The position numbers were made by a program, and so were the translations under genes. The notes beneath the pieces are model-generated. The model was not told the DNA's origin and searched no databases. It saw only the letters and a program-made list of their open reading frames with translations. Positions 9,538-17,233 of a stretch of 64,000 nucleotides of DNA are shown here, one piece after another (position 1 is the stretch's first letter; each line of letters begins with the position of its first letter). Origin of the DNA: CAISDA01 sp050258555. Its GTDB lineage: Bacteria; Bacteroidota; Ignavibacteria; UBA10030; UBA8401. The stretch covers positions 16,738 through 80,737 of the forward strand of contig JBLMZA010000040.1 of NCBI GenBank assembly GCA_050258555.1, given 5' to 3'.

Positions 9538-10590
9538 TTACGTGCCGGTCTTCGCCTTCTCCTCCGCTTCGTGATGCGGCGCGGCCGGCGCCCCACTCTC
9601 CTTCTTTCCGTGGAACCGGTCGTAGGCGTCGACGATCTCCTTCACCAGCCGGTGGCGCACCACATCCCCCCTCTCGAAATACACGAAGTCGATCCCTTCG
9701 ATATGGCGCAGCACATCCTGAATCTGCACCAGTCCCGATGAGACCTTGCTCGGAAGATCGATCTGCGTGATGTCGCCCGTCACGATCGCCTTCGAATTGA
9801 TGCCGAGGCGCGTCAGAAACATCTTCATCTGCATCGTCGTCGCGTTCTGCGCCTCATCCAGGATCACGAATGCGTTGTTCAGCGTGCGTCCGCGCATATA
9901 GGCCAGCGGCACGATTTCGATGACGCGCCGCTCCATGTAGTTCTTCAGCTTCTCGGACGGAAGCATGTCGTCCAGCGCGTCGTAGAGCGGACGCAGATAC
10001 GGATCGACCTTCTCCTTCATGTCGCCGGGAAGGAATCCCAGGCTTTCGCCCGCCTCGACGGCCGGACGGGCAAGGACGATCTTGCCGACTTCGCGGTTCT
10101 TCAGGCTCGCCACGGCCATTGCCACGGCAAGATAGGTCTTGCCCGTGCCTGCCGGACCGATGGCGAAGACGATGTCGTTGCGCTGAATGCGGTCGACATA
10201 CAGCTTCTGCGTGGGCGTCTTCGCCTTGATGATGGCATTCTTCGTAAAGAGCACCACGGCATCCATCTCGTTTTTCGCAAGATGGGCCGAGCGCACGTTC
10301 GGATTCAGATCATAGACCAGATCGATGACCGTGCCCACATCGTTCGAGGTGAGCGATCCGTTCTTCGCCAGCAGGAATGTGAGTTCCTTGAATATCCGTT
10401 CCAGCTGCGCGATGTCCGCCGGTTCTCCGCGCAGCGTGATGTTGTCTCCGCGCACGATGATCGTCGCGTCGTCGTACCGGTCCTCGATCATCTGCAGATG
10501 ATTGTCATTGAAGCCAAGGAGCGAAAACGTGTCCACTCCTTCGATGCGCAATTTTTTTTCTACCGTAAGCGGTTCTCCTTTAAAGCGCAA
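9538..10590 (-). CDS. phoH: PhoH-family ATPase
   Basis: Cytoplasmic P-loop ATPase of the PhoH/YbeZ type, associated in other bacteria with RNA metabolism. The 350-residue reading has a KH-like N-terminal domain (residues 15-105), Walker A GPAGTGKT near residue 149, and Walker B FVILDEAQN. The start is uncertain. The TTG at 10590 has GGAGG 8 nt upstream, but both lie in the arm of a strong terminator-like hairpin (10589-10626). AAAGGAG at about 10578-10584 is followed 8 nt later by an ACG, where family members usually start, and by a TTG further in. mazG converges on it with a 15-bp gap. Confidence 0.9.
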   Translation of the reverse strand: MRFKGEPLTVEKKLRIEGVDTFSLLGFNDNHLQMIEDRYDDATIIVRGDNITLRGEPADIAQLERIFKELTFLLAKNGSLTSNDVGTVIDLVYDLNPNVRSAHLAKNEMDAVVLFTKNAIIKAKTPTQKLYVDRIQRNDIVFAIGPAGTGKTYLAVAMAVASLKNREVGKIVLARPAVEAGESLGFLPGDMKEKVDPYLRPLYDALDDMLPSEKLKNYMERRVIEIVPLAYMRGRTLNNAFVILDEAQNATTMQMKMFLTRLGINSKAIVTGDITQIDLPSKVSSGLVQIQDVLRHIEGIDFVYFERGDVVRHRLVKEIVDAYDRFHGKKESGAPAAPHHEAEEKAKTGT

Positions 10591-10626
10591 AAGTCCTTCC
10601 TCCGCCGAAGCGGATGAAGGACTTTT
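10589..10626 (-). terminator. UUCG-loop hairpin terminator of the LysM/lipoprotein operon
   Basis: On the minus strand an 11-bp arm AAAAGTCCTTC pairs perfectly with GAAGGACTTTT. A one-base mismatch and a further 5-bp stem (TCCGC/GCGGA) close on a TTCG tetraloop with a C-G closing pair. The run of Ts is short (4). It lies 40 bp after the LysM gene stop and overlaps the apparent phoH Shine-Dalgarno and TTG codon. Terminator function is inferred from structure. Confidence 0.75.
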
Positions 10627-10665
10627 GAATGTTGTTGCAAATGGTTCAATTTAAGATCGGTGTCC

Positions 10666-11373
10666 TTAGTGCTTCTTTCTCCAATACGAACGCACCGCTT
10701 TCTTTTCTGTATCGGTGAGTGTCGGATCGGCGGGGATCTTCAGCACCTGGCCCGGATGAATGATATCAGGATCGCGGATCTGGTCGCGGTTGCCCTGCCA
10801 GATCTTCGGCCATGCAAATGCATTGGCATAAATATCTTTTTTCTTCGCGATGTTCCACAGGCAGTCGCGGTCCTTCGCCCATGTGCCCACCGTGTATTCT
10901 TTCTCGCGGCCGCTCTTCACGCGGTCCTTCAGCGCATCGAGCTTCGACTGAATGGAAGCGAGGCTGGCGGAGAAGCGTTTCATACCGGCAAGCTTCTGCT
11001 TCATCAGGTCGTCCTTCTGGGCCTGAAGCTGGTCGATCTCGGCTTTCCGCGCATACAGATCGGCGTCCGAAAGGTTTGCAAGCGCATCGATCTTGCTGTT
11101 GAGGTCATTGATCGATGCTTCATATGTGCCCGTCAAGGCCTTGAACTGATCGGCGGTCGATTTCATCTGCTGATCGAGCGATCCATTCAATGCATTGAGG
11201 CTGTCAATATCCTTATTCAGTTGTGTCAGCTGCGCACGCAAGTCGTCGCGCATCTTCGTGTTTTCCGTGATTTGGTTCTGCCACTCCTCTTTCGTCATCT
11301 TTTCCTGCGCCTGACTCACAAGCACGCATGAGACGAGAAGTAACATCACCAACGACAATTTCCTGACAATCAT
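10666..11373 (-). CDS. Secreted coiled-coil protein with C-terminal LysM domain
   Basis: This 235-residue protein starts with a signal peptide (residues 1-22, ending SQAQ). A long heptad-rich coiled coil follows (about 25-150), then a LysM-like domain: YTVGTWAKDRDCLWNIAKK, then WPKIWQGNRDQI and IIHPGQVLKIP. LysM domains bind peptidoglycan, so the protein probably sits in the periplasm with its coil extending from the wall. It follows the small lipoprotein gene by 30 bp and shares its promoter. The pair recalls wall-tethering systems such as Lpp or Pal in function, but this is inference. Confidence 0.88.
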   Translation of the reverse strand: MIVRKLSLVMLLLVSCVLVSQAQEKMTKEEWQNQITENTKMRDDLRAQLTQLNKDIDSLNALNGSLDQQMKSTADQFKALTGTYEASINDLNSKIDALANLSDADLYARKAEIDQLQAQKDDLMKQKLAGMKRFSASLASIQSKLDALKDRVKSGREKEYTVGTWAKDRDCLWNIAKKKDIYANAFAWPKIWQGNRDQIRDPDIIHPGQVLKIPADPTLTDTEKKAVRSYWRKKH

Positions 11374-11403
11374 AGTATTCTCCTTTGGATGAAATTTAGT
11401 GTG

Positions 11404-11661
11404 TTACTTCAGAAGGTCCTGTGCTTCCTTCAACTCAGCCTGCTGCTGAGAAAGGCTTGCTTGTTTGTCGGCGATCTGTTTTTGGAGATCGGATTTGATC
11501 GTTTGTTTCGATGCTACTTCTTTTTGAAGCGAGGCGACCTCGGCCTTCAAGGCATCCAACTGCGCTAATTCTTCTTCGCTCGGACCGCTTGAGCATGAAG
11601 CAAAGCCCATCGCGATGCCTGCAAGCAAGAAGGTAAGTAAAGCATTTCTGAATTTGTCCAT
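11404..11661 (-). CDS. Small coiled-coil lipoprotein, Lpp-like in design
   Basis: An 85-residue lipoprotein. The signal peptide ends at a lipobox around GFASC with Cys23 as the lipid-modified residue. The mature part (SSGPSEEELAQ onward) is one continuous heptad-repeat helix to the C-terminus, ending DLLK. There is no enzymatic domain. A near-perfect sigma70 promoter 55 bp upstream suggests high expression. It is co-transcribed with the LysM protein. Overall design resembles E. coli Lpp (small, lipidated, coiled coil, C-terminal lysine), but I see no sequence homology and do not name it lpp. Confidence 0.88.
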   Translation of the reverse strand: MDKFRNALLTFLLAGIAMGFASCSSGPSEEELAQLDALKAEVASLQKEVASKQTIKSDLQKQIADKQASLSQQQAELKEAQDLLK

Positions 11662-11715
11662 AGTCTTTCCTTTTGACGGTTGTATGTTGTGTAGTGGACT
11701 TCTTGCTACGTCCGT

Positions 11716-11744
11716 ATTTTAACGAAAAGTTGAATTGATGTCAA
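11716..11744 (-). promoter_or_regulatory. Consensus sigma70 promoter of lipoprotein/LysM operon
   Basis: Minus strand: -35 TTGACA (11739-11744), a 17-bp spacer, and -10 TAAAAT (11716-11721). It matches the sigma70 consensus at 11 of 12 positions and lies 54 bp upstream of the lipoprotein ATG. No other promoter in the window is as close to consensus. Confidence 0.8.
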
Positions 11745-11809
11745 GAGAATTTTCATTAAAGTCCTTTCGGAATAAAATGTCTTTTCATCAATGGAATCAA
11801 TGACTTGGG

Positions 11810-12532
11810 TCACAGCAAACCGCGCTCGGCGAAGCTCGTGTACGCGTTGCCGGCGACGATCAGATGGTCATGGACCGGGATGCCCATGATCCTTCCGGCC
11901 TCCGCAATCTGGCGCGTCACGCGCACATCCTCCTCGCTCGGTTCGCGGTTCCCGCTCGGATGATTGTGCACCAGGAGCACGGCCGCCGCGCGTTCGAGTA
12001 TCGCCGCATGAAAGACCTCCCGCGGATGCGTCAGCGAGGAATTCAGCAATCCGGTCGTTATCACGCGTTCCGACACGATCCGGTTGCTGCTGTTCAGGCT
12101 GACGACCATGAATTCCTCCTGCGTCTTGTCCCTCAGCATCGGAATATACCGGTGTGCGGCATCATTCGGCGAGGTGATCGGCGGAGACAATTCCGGCGGC
12201 GGCGCATCGACCCGGCGCGTCAGTTCGAACGCGGCGGCAAGACACACCGCCCGGGCCTGCCCGATTCCGCATTCTTTGCGGAAATCGTCGACAGACAATC
12301 GGGCAAGCTTCTGCAGCGATTCGTACTTTTTCAGCAGCGTCTTCCCGATATCGACCGCCGTCTGCCGCCCATTGCCCGCATTGATGAAAATTGCCAGCAG
12401 CTCGGCATCACTCAACGCTTTCGCCCCTTTTTGTATCAATTTTTCGCGGGGTCGTTCCCACAGCGGCCAGTCTTTGATCGTGAAATGCACGACATCCGTC
12501 TTCCGCTGCGCCGTTTCGGTTCCCCTCTTCAT
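11810..12532 (-). CDS. radC: RadC/JAB-domain protein
   Basis: A 240-residue protein of the RadC family. It has an N-terminal UPF0758 helix-hairpin-helix-like region (LIQKGAKALSDAELLAIFI) and a C-terminal JAB/MPN domain. The JAB metal-binding signature is VHNHPSGNREPSEEDVRVT. The old DNA-repair assignment of RadC is not supported experimentally, so the function stays open; nuclease or peptidase-like activity has been proposed. The ATG at 12532 has GGAGGAAGGAG just upstream. The preceding gene ends 14 bp away, so the two are probably one transcript. Confidence 0.94.
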   Translation of the reverse strand: MKRGTETAQRKTDVVHFTIKDWPLWERPREKLIQKGAKALSDAELLAIFINAGNGRQTAVDIGKTLLKKYESLQKLARLSVDDFRKECGIGQARAVCLAAAFELTRRVDAPPPELSPPITSPNDAAHRYIPMLRDKTQEEFMVVSLNSSNRIVSERVITTGLLNSSLTHPREVFHAAILERAAAVLLVHNHPSGNREPSEEDVRVTRQIAEAGRIMGIPVHDHLIVAGNAYTSFAERGLL

Positions 12533-12546
12533 GGCTCCTTCCTCCC

Positions 12547-14283
12547 CTATGGTTCATAGGCCACTTCACCGATTTTTTTGATGAATCCCCTCCGGTATTG
12601 CAGTATATGAATGAATTCGTTCACGCGCTCCGGACCGAATATGATTTTCGAATGGATGCCGTCGTACTCATTCACGCGCGAGAGCACGGAACGGAGTTCC
12701 TCACGCGCCCCGCCCGAGATCCCCACAGCTTCAAGCAGCAGCGACGCGGCATCGTACCCGAAGCTTTCGAATTTCAGTCCGGAAACAGGCTGTCCCTTCT
12801 TTTCGGCCCACCGGTCCGATGAAAAGATGACTCCGTCGGCGCTCGTTCTGTTGCGGTCGAGCTCCTCGTCGTCGTTCCATTCATCCGATCCCAGTATCAT
12901 GATCTTCGGATCGAGCAGGCGCAATTGCGATGCGATGACGCCGATATCGAGGGACGATGCGATCGGACAGTAGACAGCCTGCAGCGATCCCCCTTCGATC
13001 TTCGATGCATCGGTGGTGATGGCGCGGAAGAGATGCCGGAAATCGGTCACCCCTTCCGGATACTTCTGATAAGAAACTACGGCCGCTCCAAGCCGCGCGG
13101 CTTCCTGTGCGAATGCCTCGGCAAGCAGCGGGGCCGGAAACACCTCCGAGGTGATGATGGCGACATTTTTCGCGCCGGCGATGCGCACGGCATATTGGGC
13201 CATGAGCGTGCCGCGCATATGGTAATCGGGATTCGCCTGAAAGACATAGTCCCCGATCGAGGCGATATCGTTGCCGGTGGCCGTCGGCGTGAGCAGCGGC
13301 ATCTTCGCTCCCTCGGCACATGCTGCGGCGCACGACGTCTCATCCGAATACAGCGGACCCAGGATCGCAGCCGTGCTCGAATCGCCTTTCCACTCCTCGA
13401 TGATCCTCCGGACCCGGCTCGTGTCGCGCTGGCTGTCGCGCACATCGAGCGCAACGGGAATGCGCCCGGCGGCCCCTGTGTTTGCGTACTCGCGCAGCGC
13501 CAGGCGTATGCCGCTCAGGATTTCGCGGGCCGTGACGCCCTCGCGCGTCTGCACGGCGTAATTGTTCATCAGCGGCAGAAGAACGCCGATCACGACCGTG
13601 TCGCCGGCTGCAGCCGAGGGCGTTTCCATGAAGAGCCGCTTCGCGCGCCGGAGCAGGCGGGGGTCCGATGTGAGCGCCGTGACAGCGCGTGCGGCCTCGG
13701 CCGCCGAATCCTTTTCCCCTCGGCGCATATACGCCTCGCCCCGCAAAAGCATTAACAAAACGCGTGAAGAATCGTTCCTGACGCCCGCCTCGAGCGAGCG
13801 CAGCACATTCGGTGTGAAGGAAAGCGCATAGCGTTCGAGCCATGCTTCGGCGCGCCATCGCGTCGCATCCACACCGGCCATGCCCGCGGCAGCGAGCATT
13901 TCCGAAGCCGCATCGCGCGTCCGCTCCATTCCTCCAAGCGCAAGACCGAGCGTATAGTGGGCATCCTCCACGTACGAACTGTAAGGAAAGCGCTCGAGAA
14001 ACGTTCTGCAGAGCTCCGCCGCATGTTCATACTGATGCAGCGCATTGGCGGACTTCGCCGCCATGATCATCGCAGCGGTGGTGCGCTGATGCATCGGCTC
14101 GAGTTCCGCCGTCTGCCGCAGCGTCTGATACGCGCTTGCATAATCCTGTTGAACGAACTGCCGCACGCCGAGCAGGAACATCGTCTCGGCCTGCGCATCA
14201 TACGGCAGCGGCTGCTGGGCGCGCAGCATGCAGGCGCACGCCGCCGTGAGCAGCAGCGCATGAAGCATTGTTTTTCCGGTCAT
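12547..14283 (-). CDS. TPR plus periplasmic-binding-protein fold (LpoA-like)
   Basis: A 578-residue exported protein. After a signal peptide (ending LRAQQ), residues about 30-190 form tetratricopeptide-like helical repeats (FVQQDYASAYQTLRQTAELEP; YSSYVEDAHYTLGLALGGM). From about residue 225 (TVVIGVLLPLMNNYA) to the end is a type I periplasmic binding fold, as in branched-chain amino acid receptors. TPR followed by this fold is the architecture of LpoA, the outer-membrane activator of penicillin-binding protein 1A. I see no lipobox. An ABC receptor role is less likely because no permease is nearby. ATG 14283 was chosen over a TTG 15 bp upstream. Confidence 0.8.
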   Translation of the reverse strand: MTGKTMLHALLLTAACACMLRAQQPLPYDAQAETMFLLGVRQFVQQDYASAYQTLRQTAELEPMHQRTTAAMIMAAKSANALHQYEHAAELCRTFLERFPYSSYVEDAHYTLGLALGGMERTRDAASEMLAAAGMAGVDATRWRAEAWLERYALSFTPNVLRSLEAGVRNDSSRVLLMLLRGEAYMRRGEKDSAAEAARAVTALTSDPRLLRRAKRLFMETPSAAAGDTVVIGVLLPLMNNYAVQTREGVTAREILSGIRLALREYANTGAAGRIPVALDVRDSQRDTSRVRRIIEEWKGDSSTAAILGPLYSDETSCAAACAEGAKMPLLTPTATGNDIASIGDYVFQANPDYHMRGTLMAQYAVRIAGAKNVAIITSEVFPAPLLAEAFAQEAARLGAAVVSYQKYPEGVTDFRHLFRAITTDASKIEGGSLQAVYCPIASSLDIGVIASQLRLLDPKIMILGSDEWNDDEELDRNRTSADGVIFSSDRWAEKKGQPVSGLKFESFGYDAASLLLEAVGISGGAREELRSVLSRVNEYDGIHSKIIFGPERVNEFIHILQYRRGFIKKIGEVAYEP

Positions 14284-14396
14284 GCCAAAAGTATTCAATG
14301 ATTCTTCACGATCGTGTGTGGTCTCTTCGGTTCACCGGTAAACAAAGTACCAACTTCATGCGCCATCTGCAAGGGAATGCGCGGCAATGGACCGCA

Positions 14397-17102
14397 TTAT
14401 TTCAGCAGGACCATCTTCTTCACGATCGCCATGCCTGCAGCCTCGAGCCGATAGAAGTACACGCCCGCCGATGCCGGCGCTCCGTTTCCGGTCCGCCCGT
14501 TCCAGAACACGCGATGGGCTCCGGCGGGTTCCTCTCCGTTCACCAGCACGGCCACATTCCGTCCGATCACATCGAAGACGGACAGCTTCACTGTTCCCCG
14601 CTGCGGCGTCGTATACGAAATTGATGTCGATGGATTGAAGGGATTGGGAAAATTCTGACCAAGCACGCATGCGAGCGGAAGCGCCCCGGCATCGACCGAC
14701 GTGTTCATCCCCTGCATCGACGTGACCTCGGCGCGTATCCTGAAATTATTCGCATACGCAGACCATAGGTTCTCCTTCATTACAAGGGAATGCACATTCG
14801 TCACCGCATTGTCGCTCCGCAGTCTCAGCGTGTCGGAATCGTGCGAAAGCCGGAGAACGAGAACGTATTCCTTCCCCTGTTCAAGACGGATCGGCGCACC
14901 GGTCAGAGCGACGGTATTGAGCGTGCCTGGACTCAGCGACGTCAGCGGCACGCTGCATGCCGTTCCGACGGGCGTTCCCGGAACGCCGCTGCCGCCTGCA
15001 TACACTTCGGAAACGAGCTGTCCTGTTCCGACGATCGCCCGATTGGATGATGTCGTCAGATTGATGAGGATGCGTGTGAGCGGCCCCGATTCGGGCGGCG
15101 TAAACCGCATGCCGATGCGGCCTCCGCCTGTCAGGGTGTAGAGGTAATTCGCGACGCCGGAATCGTACGCGATGATGCGGCGCGCCACAAGAGAGGACGG
15201 CGAAAACACGCGCGCCGCCGCTTCGGCAATATCGAGCTTTCCCGATCCCCAGATGTACGGCGATGCCGAGAGCGTAAAGGGATCGGCATCTGCCGCATCT
15301 CGCAGCAGCGTCTTTGCCCGGGCGGCTGTCAGCGACGGATCGGCATCGAGCAGCAATGCGCAGGCCCCGGCCGCATGCGGAGTCGCCATGCTCGTGCCGC
15401 TGAGCAGGTAATGCTTTCCTTCCATTGCGCAGAAGACCGAATCACTGCTCTGCGAGGAGAACCCCGACATGGCGGCAAAGATCGCCTGTCCAGGTGCCGC
15501 AATGTCTGGCTTCTGCCTTCCGTCAGCCGTCGGGCCGATGCTGCTGAACGATGCGATGTTGCCCGTCCTGTCTGCGCTCGTGTACTGGTACTGACCTTTC
15601 ATGCTGGGCCAGGTCCATCGCGTCACATACGCGCCGGCGGTGATCGCGCCGGCCGACGTGGCAGGCATCGAAACGGTCTTGCTGTTGTCTCCGCCCATCA
15701 GCGCGACGGCGCTGCCGCCGATACTGCGCAGTGAGAGCCACACATCGAAGTGAACGATCTCATTGCATGCATTCTTCAGCACGAGCTTCCATGTGCCCTG
15801 CTTCGGTACGAATGCGCTCTTATCGTGGACGTAGAGCTGGATGTTGCGGTGCTGGTTCATCTTCGATGCATTGAAATTCCAGAGCGAGATGGTGCCGTCC
15901 GCATCGTTGGGACAATCGCCCGATGTTTCCGACGCCCGCGGATAGCAGATGCCCGAGGGCGAGATCGCCTCGGCATCAACGCTCGCGCCGCTGAGCGTCC
16001 AGATATCGAGCATAAACGCATCGTCATCCTTCCCGGTTGCGGCACTATAGAACGGCACGACCACGCGTATCGTATCCGGCTCGCCCGGATAGAGCGTACC
16101 CGAGCGATGGATGGCCGAACTGCCGTCGTTGCCCGCCGCGATGCAGACAATGCGGCCGGGCTTTTCAGAAAACGTGTTCACCGCCACTTCATAGGCGCGC
16201 GTGCCGTCATGCGGTCCTCCCTGGCCGCCGATGCTCCAGTTGACGACCACAGGCTTGTTGTACTTCGCTGCGACGTTCTCCGCATACTGCAATCCGTCGA
16301 TCATGCTCGACTCGCTGAAGGAACCGTTGCCTCCTTTCACGACGACAATATCTGCTTCAGGAGCCATGCCCATGTACTTGCCGGCGGCTCCGGCATTCCC
16401 CGCAGCGATGCCCGCCACGTGCGTGCCATGCCCGTTCACATCCTTCTGGCGCACGAAGCCCGGCGCCGGCGTTTTCAATTCCGCTTCGATCTGCGCTTTG
16501 GTGTATTCCACTCCGTATGTGAATCCGGCCGGCGACGCTTCTCCACCTGCCGGCGTGAGTGTCTGGTCCCAGATGGAAAGAATTCGTGAGCGCGCCGGAT
16601 CCGCCGGATCGCGGAAATCGCCATGCCGGTAATCGATGCCGGTGTCATAGATGAGGACGATGACATCCTTCCCCGTATACGGGCGTGACGTGATCATGCC
16701 GCCGCGCACGAGCAATGCGCCTGTTTCGGGAACGCTGACGTCGCTGAGGACAGTATTGAGGGAACCCGGATCGATCCATTCCACGCCCGGCACTTCGCAG
16801 AGCCTCTGAAGCTCGCGTGTGCGGATGCGCACGGTCGCCATCGTGCCGGCGGCCGTCTGTACGCGGATGCCGGCATGCCTGAGCGCGGAAATGTCGGAGG
16901 CGTAGACGATCACGCCGATCTCTTCGGGCGCCGCACCATAGGCGGAAAAGACAGGAGCGCCGTGAAAAAAATGTTCCTGAGCGGAAGCAAGCATGCGCAG
17001 CGAAGGATGAAGCTTCGATGCTTGCGCAGAAGGAAGTCCGGCCGATGCGGCGATATGGATGATGAAGAGAGACTGCAGGACGACAACAAGATATCGCTTC
17101 AT
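14397..17102 (-). CDS. Secreted subtilisin-like (S8) serine protease with C-terminal sorting domain
   Basis: A 901-residue exported protease. The signal peptide is residues 1-29 (MKRYLVVVLQSLFIIHIA...AQA). The S8 catalytic triad is Asp153 (IYDTGIDYRHGD), His225 (GHGTHVAG) and Ser571 (SGTSMATPHAAG), with an insertion between His and Ser in the position of a PA or jelly-roll domain. The C-terminal 80 residues hold NFPNPFNPSTSISY and VFDVIGRNVAVL, ending FYRLEAAG...KKMVLLK, a Por-type sorting module suggesting export by a type IX-like system. ATG 17102 follows a GGGGGA ribosome site. Probably an extracellular degradative enzyme. Confidence 0.93.
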   Translation of the reverse strand: MKRYLVVVLQSLFIIHIAASAGLPSAQASKLHPSLRMLASAQEHFFHGAPVFSAYGAAPEEIGVIVYASDISALRHAGIRVQTAAGTMATVRIRTRELQRLCEVPGVEWIDPGSLNTVLSDVSVPETGALLVRGGMITSRPYTGKDVIVLIYDTGIDYRHGDFRDPADPARSRILSIWDQTLTPAGGEASPAGFTYGVEYTKAQIEAELKTPAPGFVRQKDVNGHGTHVAGIAAGNAGAAGKYMGMAPEADIVVVKGGNGSFSESSMIDGLQYAENVAAKYNKPVVVNWSIGGQGGPHDGTRAYEVAVNTFSEKPGRIVCIAAGNDGSSAIHRSGTLYPGEPDTIRVVVPFYSAATGKDDDAFMLDIWTLSGASVDAEAISPSGICYPRASETSGDCPNDADGTISLWNFNASKMNQHRNIQLYVHDKSAFVPKQGTWKLVLKNACNEIVHFDVWLSLRSIGGSAVALMGGDNSKTVSMPATSAGAITAGAYVTRWTWPSMKGQYQYTSADRTGNIASFSSIGPTADGRQKPDIAAPGQAIFAAMSGFSSQSSDSVFCAMEGKHYLLSGTSMATPHAAGACALLLDADPSLTAARAKTLLRDAADADPFTLSASPYIWGSGKLDIAEAAARVFSPSSLVARRIIAYDSGVANYLYTLTGGGRIGMRFTPPESGPLTRILINLTTSSNRAIVGTGQLVSEVYAGGSGVPGTPVGTACSVPLTSLSPGTLNTVALTGAPIRLEQGKEYVLVLRLSHDSDTLRLRSDNAVTNVHSLVMKENLWSAYANNFRIRAEVTSMQGMNTSVDAGALPLACVLGQNFPNPFNPSTSISYTTPQRGTVKLSVFDVIGRNVAVLVNGEEPAGAHRVFWNGRTGNGAPASAGVYFYRLEAAGMAIVKKMVLLK

Positions 17103-17180
17103 AATCAATCCCCCCTGTTCATGATTATGACTGCTGTGCTGCAATATACGCAGATATTTTCTGAAACGCACAACCTCACA

Positions 17181-17205
17181 TGTGGGGCGAAGCGCTGCTT
17201 CGCCC
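17181..17205. repeat. Palindromic repeat, copy A
   Basis: TGTGGGGCGAAGC then GCT then GCTTCGCCC: a perfect 9-bp inverted repeat (17185-17193 with 17197-17205). It lies between the subtilase start and the TonB-receptor stop and is followed by CCTGCCTCATCTTTCTTTT. Related palindromes occur at 23105, 32287 and 48201. It may also serve as the TonB-receptor terminator, but there is no T-run on the minus strand. Confidence 0.7.
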
Positions 17206-17233
17206 TGCCTCATCTTTCTTTTCTTTCCGGTTT

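Noticed and set aside
11770..11810. Direct repeat CATTGAT downstream of radC
   Set aside because: Two short copies only; expected by chance.
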